A DNA stretch of 64,000 bases from Bacteroidetes bacterium ADurb.Bin145 (GTDB lineage: Bacteria > Bacteroidota > Bacteroidia > Bacteroidales > VadinHA17). The stretch is taken from contig MWDJ01000006.1 in assembly GCA_002070505.1 (NCBI GenBank), positions 1 through 64,000 on the forward strand, written 5' to 3'. Each line of letters begins with the position of its first letter. Positions within the stretch are counted from its first letter, which is position 1. Positions 37,337 to 44,995 of this stretch are shown here, piece after piece. The notes beneath the pieces are model-generated. The model saw only the letters and a program-made list of their open reading frames with translations, made no database searches and had not been told where the DNA came from. The translations under genes were made by a program, and so were the position numbers.

Positions 37337-37635
37337 GGGGGTATCTCAAAATGGCACCCTTTTCTTTTTTAATTATGTCACTTTCTTTTGTTCCTCCAAA
37401 AGAAAGTAACCAAAGAACCGAAGCCCTGAAAGGCCGAGCTCACGAACACAGTGAGCAAAAAGAGTCCGGAAAAGACAACCGGGTCTGTTTTTAGCCAATT
37501 GCGCATAGCCATTTCCCGCTCCAAAAAACAGAACCCGGTTCGCGCCTTTTCCGGAATAGCCCTCGCGCATCCTAAAGATCTAAAATTGCGGTAACAAGAA
37601 AAAAAGTCGTTTCAATAACGTTTTGAGACGGCCCC
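37337..37635. repeat. MITE-like element with imperfect terminal inverted repeats and internal hairpins
   Basis: The left end GGGGGTATCTCAAAATG (37337-37353) and the right end, read in reverse GGGGCCGTCTCAAAACG (37635-37619), match at 13 of 17 positions. Inside are a perfect 11-bp stem (37380-37407), GCTCAC-N7-GTGAGC (37438-37456) and a long imperfect stem, 37465-37492 with 37524-37555. No transposase is present. Copies of CAATAACG lie at 37323-37330 and 37613-37620. The left-end sequence also resembles the hairpin at 33521. Confidence 0.5.
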
Positions 37636-37638
37636 GCC

Positions 37639-37830
37639 TCAATACCAGGTTATTGAAAGGGTTTCCTTATTTCTAACCTTCCTCTATACCTTGAGTGAAC
37701 GGTAATTAACCCAGATACAAAGACCTGTCAAGGTCTTAACGAAGCAGTCATTAAATGACTGAATATGAATAACCTCCGGTGCAGCCGGAGGTATGGCTAT
37801 CTCTCCCGAAGTAAGCCCTGAAGGGGCTTA
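37639..37830. repeat. String of five perfect hairpins in gene-free DNA
   Basis: Consecutive perfect inverted repeats: TCAATA/TATTGA (37639-37656), AAGACCT-gtca-AGGTCTT (37720-37737), CAGTCATT-a-AATGACTG (37745-37761), ACCTCCGG-tgcag-CCGGAGGT (37772-37792), TAAGCCC-tgaag-GGGCTTA (37812-37830). Stems are 6-8 bp with 1-6 nt loops and have different sequences. No gene lies within 380 bp. The rest of the region to 38216 is AT-rich and holds only the dodecin promoter. Confidence 0.8.
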
Positions 37831-38096
37831 ATATTTTTGTATTCTAGAGTAAAATCAATATCAATATCTTTCACTTGTCTCGTTGTATTATTAACTTAAT
37901 CTTAATCACTATTAGTTATTAATAAATCAAAAAAACACAGGTTAATGTTTAGTTCATTTAAAATTTCAGTAATACTTTAAATTATTAACGCAAAATCATT
38001 TCTTGGCTGCCTTTCAGTACAAACAATAAACGCAGATCCACATTTATCGGTGCAAACATAGTTAATTATAAAAAATTTCCGAAGAATAATTTCCTT

Positions 38097-38104
38097 TACT
38101 TTTG
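38097..38104 (+). promoter_or_regulatory. -7 box upstream of the dodecin gene
   Basis: TACTTTTG matches TAnnTTTG. Transcription would start near 38111, leaving a leader of about 105 nt. The -33 box is poor. Confidence 0.4.
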
Positions 38105-38216
38105 AATCCCGACTAAATTGTTTAAATTAGGACGAAATTATGTTGGAAAGATATGATGGTATCTTAGACTGACAATTATCAATATTTACCTGATTAACTA
38201 ATTAAATTCTAAAATT

Positions 38217-38420
38217 ATGGCAGTACTAAAAGTTATTGAAATCATGGCATCATCCCCAAAAAGCTGGGAAGATGCGACCGCTGTTGCAGTTAAAGAAGCC
38301 GGAAAAACAGTCAAAGGAATCAAATCTGTTTATGTTCAGGACCATAGTGTGGTGGTAAAGAACAATAAAATAGCTGAATTCCGGGTCAACGTAAAGATCT
38401 CTTTTGAAGTAATGAATTAA
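38217..38420 (+). CDS. Dodecin-family protein
   Basis: A 67-residue dodecin, a family forming hollow dodecamers that bind flavin or related ligands. The whole protein aligns with the family: KVIEIMASSPKSWEDA at the start, the amphipathic helix AVAVKEAGKTVKGI, and the final strand NKIAEFRVNVKISFEV. The tryptophan that stacks on flavin in archaeal and mycobacterial dodecins (as in DWFEVQS) is replaced here (KSVYVQD). Ligand binding may therefore differ. It lies 34 bp before the BON-LysM gene and probably shares its transcript. Confidence 0.92.
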   Translation: MAVLKVIEIMASSPKSWEDATAVAVKEAGKTVKGIKSVYVQDHSVVVKNNKIAEFRVNVKISFEVMN

Positions 38421-38454
38421 TAGTATCATAGGAAACTAACTAAAATTAATCATC

Positions 38455-38919
38455 ATGGGACTAATTTCATTTATTAAGAACGCAGGAGACAAGCTCTTCA
38501 AATCTGAAGAAAAAAGAGAACAGGAAAAGGCTGATCTTATTACAGCTCACATTAAAAAATTCGGTTTTAACACGAGCGACATACAGGTCAAGGTGGATGA
38601 CGACCGTGTTAAATTGAGCGGAACGATAGACACACAGGAAAACAAAAACAAAGTAATTGTTGCAGCCGGTAATGTTGAAGGTATTGCAGCCGTTGACGAC
38701 TGGCTGGTTGTTAGGAATCCTCCTGCTGTTGCACCACCGGCTCCGGAAAAACAATTCTACACAGTAAAGAAAGGAGATTACCTCTCAAAAATTGCAAAGG
38801 AGGTATACGGCAATGCCAACAAGTACATGGTCATTTTTGAGGCAAATAAGCCCATGCTGAAAGATCCGAACCTGATCTATCCGGGACAGGTGCTTGTTAT
38901 ACCGCCTCTTGAGAAATAA
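38455..38919 (+). CDS. BON and LysM domain protein (YgaU/Kbp-like)
   Basis: A 154-residue protein with the domain pair of Escherichia coli YgaU/Kbp, a cytoplasmic potassium-binding protein linked to osmotic stress. A lysine-rich helical N-terminus (about 1-25) precedes the BON domain (about 26-86, with VDDDRVKLSGTIDTQENKNKV and AAGNVEGIAAVDDWL). A proline-rich linker leads to the LysM domain (about 98-152, YTVKKGDYLSKIAKEVYGN and NLIYPGQVLVIP). There is no signal peptide. It follows the dodecin gene closely and is ended by a strong hairpin shared with the convergent gene. Confidence 0.92.
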   Translation: MGLISFIKNAGDKLFKSEEKREQEKADLITAHIKKFGFNTSDIQVKVDDDRVKLSGTIDTQENKNKVIVAAGNVEGIAAVDDWLVVRNPPAVAPPAPEKQFYTVKKGDYLSKIAKEVYGNANKYMVIFEANKPMLKDPNLIYPGQVLVIPPLEK

Positions 38920-38931
38920 TAAAATGCATAA

Positions 38932-38974
38932 AGGTGCAGAAAGAACCTGATAAAAAGCAGTTCTTTCTGCACCT
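38932..38974. terminator. Bidirectional terminator after the BON-LysM gene
   Basis: Perfect 15-bp arms (38932-38946 and 38960-38974, beginning AGGTGCAGAAAG) around a 13-nt loop, between convergent genes. One of the strongest hairpins in the window. Confidence 0.8.
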
Positions 38975-39003
38975 CCCGGCTTAAAGAATAATTGAGACCA
39001 GAA

Positions 39004-39396
39004 TTACGCTTTAGAGCTGTCAGATTCCGGCGCTTTCTTTGCCTTATCCCGGATATCATCGGCAATATCATCAAGCTTATCAGCAACTTTCCCGGCAACT
39101 TTCTTACCAAATTCTTTTGCTTTGGATAGCTTTTCCTTTGCTTCATCCTCAGCTTTGTCTGCAAAAGCCTTGATCTTTTCTTTAGCTTCCCCGGTTTTTA
39201 CTTCTTCAACTTTGTCTTCAACGAATTCACCGGCCTTGTCCATTGCATCAGCGACTTTTTCAAATGCCTTTGTTTTTTTCAATTTCTCGACATTCTCATC
39301 AATAAAGTCGTCAGCTTTATCAATAAATTTCTTTGCTTTATCCCGAAGACGCTCATCCTTCGGCTCTTCAGGTCCTTTGTTAGTCTGTTCCTCCAT
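39004..39396 (-). CDS. LEA-like/YtxH-like charged helical protein
   Basis: A 130-residue protein without signal or membrane segment, almost all helix, very rich in Lys, Glu, Asp and Ala and nearly lacking aromatic residues other than Phe. Loose 11-residue amphipathic repeats run through it, for example KAKKFIDKADDFIDENV, KVADAMDKAGEFVEDKV and AKEKIKAFADKAEDEA. These features fit late-embryogenesis-abundant-like or apolipoprotein-like stress proteins, which protect membranes or proteins during desiccation or osmotic stress. Its place beside dodecin and a YgaU-like protein supports a stress role. No catalytic motif is present. Confidence 0.75.
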   Translation of the reverse strand: MEEQTNKGPEEPKDERLRDKAKKFIDKADDFIDENVEKLKKTKAFEKVADAMDKAGEFVEDKVEEVKTGEAKEKIKAFADKAEDEAKEKLSKAKEFGKKVAGKVADKLDDIADDIRDKAKKAPESDSSKA

Positions 39397-39550
39397 AATA
39401 ATTTAAATTTTAGGTCAGTTTTCTTTAGAAAAAAATATCAGGTCATGAAATATATTACCAAGATAATCAATTTAATCACTGATTATGACAAGAAAATATT
39501 AAATTGGAAAAAACTTTCGTGGCTCCAAACATAAACTTAAGAATGTGCTC

Positions 39551-40129
39551 ATGAATAAGGAAATAATTATTGCAGTTGCAATAGGAATTGGGCTCAGTGC
39601 CAGCTGCGGATTCCGTGTGTTTGTTCCGATGCTTGTAGCGAGCATAGCTGCAAAGGTTGGGTTGATTCCTTTGAATGAAGGTTTCCAGTGGCTGGCAGGA
39701 TGGCCGGCAATAATTGCTCTTGGTACTGCTTCGGCCGTAGAAATACTTGCTTACTATATCCCTTTTATTGATAATCTTCTTGATACAATTACAACTCCGC
39801 TGGCAGTCGGAGCAGGGACACTCCTGCTTACGTCCGTACTTCCGATCGACAGTGATTTTCTTAAATGGGCTACAGGTTTCATTTTCGGAGGAGGCACAGC
39901 TGCAGTGGTACAGGGTGGAACTGCAATGACAAGACTTGCATCATCAAAATTTACTGCCGGTGCAGGGAACCCTGTTGTTGCTACAGGAGAACATGCAGCA
40001 GCATTCGGCACATCAGTATTATCCCTGTTCATCCCGATAGTGATTGCTGTAATTGTGATACTGATAGTCGGATTTATCCTGATAAAGTTTGGAAAAAGGA
40101 TTTTCAGAAAGAAGCAAAATCAGACCTGA
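39551..40129 (+). CDS. DUF4126 domain membrane protein
   Basis: Integral membrane protein of 192 residues in the DUF4126 family. Recognisable segments are GLSASCGFRVFVPMLVASIAA (about 12-32), WPAIIALGTASAVEILAYYIPFIDNLLD (about 50-77) and a glycine-rich pore-like middle. The last helix (about 155-180) is followed by a short basic tail. The ATG at 39551 was preferred over a GTG 6 bp earlier. No function is known for the family. It is followed 19 bp later by the DUF1801 gene. Confidence 0.85.
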   Translation: MNKEIIIAVAIGIGLSASCGFRVFVPMLVASIAAKVGLIPLNEGFQWLAGWPAIIALGTASAVEILAYYIPFIDNLLDTITTPLAVGAGTLLLTSVLPIDSDFLKWATGFIFGGGTAAVVQGGTAMTRLASSKFTAGAGNPVVATGEHAAAFGTSVLSLFIPIVIAVIVILIVGFILIKFGKRIFRKKQNQT

Positions 40130-40148
40130 ACCAAATACAATATTACTT

Positions 40149-40508
40149 ATGCGGACTGAATTTAACAACGTTGATGATTATATAGCTTCTTTCCCGGAGA
40201 AGACCAGGGAATTACTCAGGGAGGTTCGTTCACTAATCAAAAAGACTGCACCCGATGCATGGGAGGGAATAAGTTATGGTATGCCCGGGTATAAGCTGAA
40301 CGGTAGACCTCTTGTTTATTTTGCCGCTTTTCAAAAGCATATTGGATTTTACCCGACTGATTCAGGGATCAGGAACTTTCTGCCTGAACTATCAGGTTAC
40401 AAACACAGCAAAGGGGCTGTTCAGTTCCCGATAAACAAACCCATACCTTTCGATCTTATCCTGAAAATAACGAAATTCAGGGTGAAGGAGGTCATGAAAG
40501 GATCCTGA
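40149..40508 (+). CDS. DUF1801 / YdhG-like domain protein
   Basis: Small cytoplasmic protein of 119 residues with the DUF1801 fold. The motifs VDDYIASFPEKTRELLREVRSLIKKTAPDA, WEGISYGMPGYKLNGRPLVYFAAFQKHIGFYP and the end FDLILKITKFRVKE are typical. The start at 40149 (MRTEF) was chosen over an ATG 60 bp upstream inside the preceding gene. Biochemical function is unknown; some relatives are described as iron chaperone-like. It ends just before the repeat patchwork. Confidence 0.88.
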   Translation: MRTEFNNVDDYIASFPEKTRELLREVRSLIKKTAPDAWEGISYGMPGYKLNGRPLVYFAAFQKHIGFYPTDSGIRNFLPELSGYKHSKGAVQFPINKPIPFDLILKITKFRVKEVMKGS

Positions 40509-40526
40509 GCCGGGTTAAACTCATGA

Positions 40527-40766
40527 AGTCTGATAGTCTAAGAGTCTGATAGTCTCAGAGTCTCCGTTTTATAGGTCGTGCAAGTCTTGCAGGTCCAGGA
40601 GGTATGGTGCAGGTTGCATGGTGCAGGGTAAAACTCTAAGTACTCTAAGTACTTTAGGCACTCTAAGTACTTTTTCTTCTAGTCTCCCCATCGCCTCATC
40701 ACCTCATCACCCCCTCACCCCTTCCCCCCTTCAACTTCTCAACCCCTTCAACTTTTCAACCTTTTT
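40527..40766. repeat. Patchwork of five different 8-9 bp tandem repeats
   Basis: About 240 bp between DUF1801 and comM consist of adjacent short tandem repeats. Block a (40527-40566) has five 8-bp units starting AGTCT. Block b (40571-40629) is irregular, with TGCACCAT twice on the minus strand. Block c (40633-40668) has four 9-bp units, three of them ACTCTAAGT. Block d (40694-40725) has 8-bp units such as CCTCATCA. Block e (40730-40761) has TCAAC recurring every 8-9 bp. No gene fits here. Confidence 0.9.
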
Positions 40767-40829
40767 TTGCCATTTAACATTCTTTTTTTATATTTGATAA
40801 GTGTTTCCTAATGTGCTAAACTTATAATT

Positions 40830-42368
40830 ATGTTAGTAAGAACCTTTGCCAGTTCCGTGAACGGAATTGATGCAGTGACAGTTACAATTGAGGTAAATGT
40901 GTCTCGAGGCATACGTTTTTTCCTTGTCGGCCTGCCTGATGTTGCAGTCAAGGAGAGCCAGCAGAGAATTGAATCAGCTATTCGTTTGCTGGGATTTCAC
41001 TGGCCCGGGAAACAGGTTGTTATAAACATGGCGCCGGCCGATATACGAAAGGAAGGATCATCATATGATCTGCCATTGGCTGTAGGTATTCTCGCAGCTG
41101 ATGAAAAGATAGCCAGAAGCGAAATCGAGTCATATATAATGATGGGGGAACTGTCGCTAGATGGTACTTTACAACCCGTCAGGGGTATCCTTCCTATTGC
41201 GCTACGGGCAAGAGAAGAGGGTTTTAAGGGGGTTATAGTTCCCGTCAAGAACGCCAGGGAAGCTGCAGTTGTGGGTGGTATTGATGTCTATGGTATGGAG
41301 ACACTCGCAGATGTTGTGGGCTTTTTTAACGGAATGAAGAAATTTGATCCTGTGAAAGTAGATCTGCTGGATCTGTTTAACAGTGAAGCCAACAAATATG
41401 AAGTTGATTTTTCAGATGTCCGCGGCCAGGAGAATGTCAAGAGAGCTCTGGAAGTGGCAGCTGCAGGGCATCATAACCTTATAATGGTAGGCCCTCCAGG
41501 ATCCGGAAAGACTATGCTGGCCAAGAGGATCGGGACTATCATGCCTCCTCTTACTCTCGAGGAAGCCCTTGAGACCACAAAAATCCACTCTGTAGCCGGT
41601 AAGATTGACGACCATACCGCCCTTATGACAAAACGGCCTTTCAGAAGTCCGCATCATACAATTTCTGACGTCGCATTGGTCGGGGGAGGAACATTTCCTC
41701 AGCCCGGAGAAATATCCCTCGCTCATAACGGGGTGCTTTTCCTCGACGAGCTGCCGGAATTTAAAAGGACAGTGCTGGAAGTTATGAGGCAGCCACTGGA
41801 GGACAGGATCATTACAATCTCAAGGGCAAAATCTACATGCGACTACCCGGCATCGTTTATGCTCATTGCTTCAATGAATCCCTGCCCCTGCGGATTTCAT
41901 AACCACCCTGAGAAAGAGTGTGTGTGCTCGCCCGGAATGGTCCAGAAATACCTGAACAGAATATCCGGTCCGCTGCTTGACAGGATTGATATACATATCG
42001 AAGTTGTTCCGGTAAAATATGACAAGCTTTCCGATTCAGGTAAAACTGAGCGATCGGAGATTGTAAGGGAAAGAGTAATAAAAGCAAGAGGCATACAGGC
42101 AGAAAGATTTGCCAATATCAGCGGTATTTATTCAAACGCGCAAATGACACCATCAATGCAGAGGAGATACTGTCAGCTCGATGAGACCGGTGGCAGGCTC
42201 CTGAGAACAGCAATGGAGCTGAGAGGCCTTTCAGCAAGGGCTTACGACAGGATACTGAAGGTGGCAAGAACAATTGCCGACCTTGCTGAATCGGAAAACA
42301 TTACCGCGGAGCATATTTCAGAAGCTATCAACTACCGGAATCTTGACAGGGAAGGCTGGGCAGGCTGA
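40830..42368 (+). CDS. comM: YifB/ComM-family AAA+ ATPase (Mg-chelatase-like)
   Basis: ComM is a hexameric helicase that promotes branch migration during natural transformation and recombination. The protein has 512 residues: an N-terminal Lon-protease-like domain (about 1-170; VSRGIRFFLVGLPDVAVKES), a Mg-chelatase AAA+ core with Walker A GPPGSGKT (about 220-227) and Walker B VLFLDELPEF, a four-cysteine insert NPCPCGF...CVCS (zinc-type) and a C-terminal helical domain. Every motif is intact. It lies directly after the tandem-repeat patchwork and is transcribed alone. Confidence 0.93.
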   Translation: MLVRTFASSVNGIDAVTVTIEVNVSRGIRFFLVGLPDVAVKESQQRIESAIRLLGFHWPGKQVVINMAPADIRKEGSSYDLPLAVGILAADEKIARSEIESYIMMGELSLDGTLQPVRGILPIALRAREEGFKGVIVPVKNAREAAVVGGIDVYGMETLADVVGFFNGMKKFDPVKVDLLDLFNSEANKYEVDFSDVRGQENVKRALEVAAAGHHNLIMVGPPGSGKTMLAKRIGTIMPPLTLEEALETTKIHSVAGKIDDHTALMTKRPFRSPHHTISDVALVGGGTFPQPGEISLAHNGVLFLDELPEFKRTVLEVMRQPLEDRIITISRAKSTCDYPASFMLIASMNPCPCGFHNHPEKECVCSPGMVQKYLNRISGPLLDRIDIHIEVVPVKYDKLSDSGKTERSEIVRERVIKARGIQAERFANISGIYSNAQMTPSMQRRYCQLDETGGRLLRTAMELRGLSARAYDRILKVARTIADLAESENITAEHISEAINYRNLDREGWAG

Positions 42369-42530
42369 AAACTGAACTTATTAACAGGGGTACAGAATAT
42401 TATTAATAATTACTACTTTTATTGGGAAATCTGAAAACAGGCAATGATCGTCTTGCTTAGTACAGGTAGTGAGAACTCTTTTGTCCAATAATATTCATTC
42501 TATTTGCTCTTAAACAGTCATTCTAAAACC

Positions 42531-44897
42531 ATGAAAACAGATTGTCTGAAAATCAGAATTTTTGTTATCCTTCTTCTTGTCGCGTTCTCATTCTCAGGAT
42601 GTAAAAAGAACGCTAAGTCTCAATTTCCAGATTTCCCTCCCGCCAATGTAACGAGTCTGATGGATCGCGATCAGATGCTGGCTCAGCTGGGAATAACCCT
42701 TCCTCAACTGCCTCCGAAACTGCAGGACCCGAATGCTCCAAAGAACACTTTCCCGACAAATCCTCAGAATCCGGAAGGTAACTGGACCGACAGCCTCAGG
42801 AATCCTGACGCTCCTATTTCCCGTTCTGTTTTCGGGCTCTGGAATAATTACAGCGACCGATCCAATGGTCTCTACCCGGGCCCCGATTCGGCCAGGGTGG
42901 GGAACTATACACCAATCGATCTTCTCAGGATGAAAAACGGCAAGCTTATCACCACTCCTGAGGAATGGTGGGAAAAACGCAGACCTGAAATAGTAAGGGA
43001 TATTGAAGATCAGATGTACGGCCGGATCCCTCCAAAAGAGATACTCCCTGCAGTAACCTGGAGCGTGACAACATCAACCGGCGGATCAGGCAATTCAGCC
43101 TATGTGCAGAAGGAAATAACCGGTACAATTGATATATCCCGCTACCCCCAGGTAAGAAACAGACCTGAAATAAAAGCAACGTTAAGAACTCCGGCAAAGG
43201 CAACCGAACCCGTACCTGTCATTATTTTCTTCGGCGGCTTTGGCAATGTAAATGATATGTACTTTGAACGTTCTGGTCCTGAAGGGTGGGGAACCTGTAC
43301 GTTTGATCCCAATACGCTCCAGCCTGATAACGGAGCAGGACTTACAAGTTATCTGATCGGCCTTGTGAACCAGGGCAACTGGCGCAAACCGACCGACTGG
43401 GGTTCTCTCGTAGCCTGGAGCTGGGGTATAAGCCGGCTGATCGATTACCTCGAAACAGACAAGGATGTAAACGCTAAAATACTCGGATTAAGCGGAGTAT
43501 CAAGATACGGAAAGGCTACAATTGTGGCAATGGCTTATGAGCCCCGCATTGCAATAGGGTTTCCCGGTGATGCCGGAAGTCTTGGAACAAAAATGAACAG
43601 GAGACACTGGGGCCAGGATCTTGAAAACTCATGCGATGCCAATGAATACCACTGGATGGCCGGTAATTTCTTTAAATGGGCAGGAGAACTCATCCCGGGG
43701 CAATATCTGCCTCGTAAAATAGAAAAATGCCCTGTGGATGCCCATTCCCTTCTTGCATTATGTGCTCCCAGACCCGTCTTCATGAATGGCGGATCAACAA
43801 GCTCATGGGCCGATCCTTTTGGCGTGTTCCTTACTGCCGTTAATGCTTCACCGGTTTACAGGATACTGGGAGAAAAAGGATTCATAACGCCCGACCGCAT
43901 TCCTGTGATCGATAAAGCATATATTGACGGTACAATAGGTTACAGGGTCCATAAAGGAGGCCATACCGATGCTCCTAACTGGCCGGCATTCCATGAATTC
44001 GCTGCAAGACACTTCGATATAACTACGCTTGTATCCTCTGTTTCTTCTCTTACATTGCCTGCAAAAGAAGGGAGTTCGGCATCTTTCACCATAAAATCAA
44101 ACAGGAAATGGGAAGTGATCAATACTGCTGACTGGCTAAAGATTAACTCCAGGTCGTCAGGCGGCTCAGATACAATTACAGTTACAGCTGCCGCAAATAC
44201 TCAGGGGACAGGCCGTTCCGCAGTGGTTACTATCAAGACAAAGGGGAGAGAACAGACTGTAACAGTCAATCAGGCCTCTTCAAGAGCAGGACTCGGGATA
44301 AAATCCGATAAATTCACAGGAGCCAGGACAAAGGAGCTGCGAATCGGAGGTGTAGAAAATAGTCAGGCTTCATTTGATATTATCTCAACAACTGCCTGGA
44401 ATATCAGGGTCACTTACCCGCCAGCAGAAAGTATGGACCGCAGATTCATGATGGGTTCAGGAAACTGGATCACTTTAAGTGATGAGTCAGGGGTGAATGA
44501 TAAAACAATAATGCTGACAGCTGCTGCCAATCCCGGAGTACAGACGCGTTCCGCAACTGTAAACGTGCAGGCAGCGGGACTTCCCCCTGTCTCAATAATT
44601 GTTACACAGGAAAAAGGAGCTCCCACACTTGATATCATGGCTGATACCCTGTTCTTCACAGCAAAAGGAGGTAATGCATCCCCGATGTTCGTCAGAACAA
44701 ATACAACATGGACACTAAAGTCCTCCGACGCATGGATATCTGCCACACCTTCAAGCGGAGGGAACTTCAGCCAGATTGCTGTCATTGCGGCTGAAAATAC
44801 AGGACCATCCGAAAGAAAAGGTAGTATTACGGTATCAGTAGAAGGATTGCAACCTAAAGTTATTGTAGTCAGACAGGAGGCTCCTGAAATGAAGTAG
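42531..44897 (+). CDS. CE15-like glucuronoyl esterase lipoprotein with three BACON domains
   Basis: Surface lipoprotein (lipobox FSGC, Cys24) of 788 residues. The catalytic domain (about 90-500) belongs to the alpha/beta hydrolase family CE15, which splits esters between lignin and glucuronate side chains of xylan. The serine is in SRYGK (Ser324) and the histidine in HKGGHTD (His478). Three BACON domains follow (about 505-592, 600-693 and 705-788), each ending near a TVTVNQ or IIVTQ pattern; such domains bind glycans or mucin or act as spacers. The start at 42531 keeps the lipobox; an ATG 27 bp upstream is less likely. It is not near susCD but fits xylan use. Confidence 0.9.
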   Translation: MKTDCLKIRIFVILLLVAFSFSGCKKNAKSQFPDFPPANVTSLMDRDQMLAQLGITLPQLPPKLQDPNAPKNTFPTNPQNPEGNWTDSLRNPDAPISRSVFGLWNNYSDRSNGLYPGPDSARVGNYTPIDLLRMKNGKLITTPEEWWEKRRPEIVRDIEDQMYGRIPPKEILPAVTWSVTTSTGGSGNSAYVQKEITGTIDISRYPQVRNRPEIKATLRTPAKATEPVPVIIFFGGFGNVNDMYFERSGPEGWGTCTFDPNTLQPDNGAGLTSYLIGLVNQGNWRKPTDWGSLVAWSWGISRLIDYLETDKDVNAKILGLSGVSRYGKATIVAMAYEPRIAIGFPGDAGSLGTKMNRRHWGQDLENSCDANEYHWMAGNFFKWAGELIPGQYLPRKIEKCPVDAHSLLALCAPRPVFMNGGSTSSWADPFGVFLTAVNASPVYRILGEKGFITPDRIPVIDKAYIDGTIGYRVHKGGHTDAPNWPAFHEFAARHFDITTLVSSVSSLTLPAKEGSSASFTIKSNRKWEVINTADWLKINSRSSGGSDTITVTAAANTQGTGRSAVVTIKTKGREQTVTVNQASSRAGLGIKSDKFTGARTKELRIGGVENSQASFDIISTTAWNIRVTYPPAESMDRRFMMGSGNWITLSDESGVNDKTIMLTAAANPGVQTRSATVNVQAAGLPPVSIIVTQEKGAPTLDIMADTLFFTAKGGNASPMFVRTNTTWTLKSSDAWISATPSSGGNFSQIAVIAAENTGPSERKGSITVSVEGLQPKVIVVRQEAPEMK

Positions 44898-44995
44898 TTC
44901 CCGGCATATATTATTTAAGATTTTATAATGACCGGCTTATAGTTCATCATTTTAATTAAATTTACCCTCGGTTAATCCGGAAGGAAATTCTTTGC

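Noticed and set aside
37337-37370. Simple terminator at the left end of the repeat element
   Set aside because: It would act on the plus strand, but no plus-strand gene ends upstream; the nearest gene, hcp, runs the other way. The matched right end at 37635 favours an element boundary.
37373-37570. Minus-strand reading frame of 65 residues within the gene-free region
   Set aside because: It translates the inverted repeats of the MITE-like element, has no promoter or recognisable domain, and its composition follows the hairpins.
37323-37620. CAATAACG copies as a target-site duplication
   Set aside because: The right copy lies inside the proposed right inverted end (37619-37635), so the two repeats cannot both define the same insertion; left as an open detail.
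40527-40766. CRISPR array
   Set aside because: Units are only 8-9 bp with no spacers between them and no cas genes nearby.
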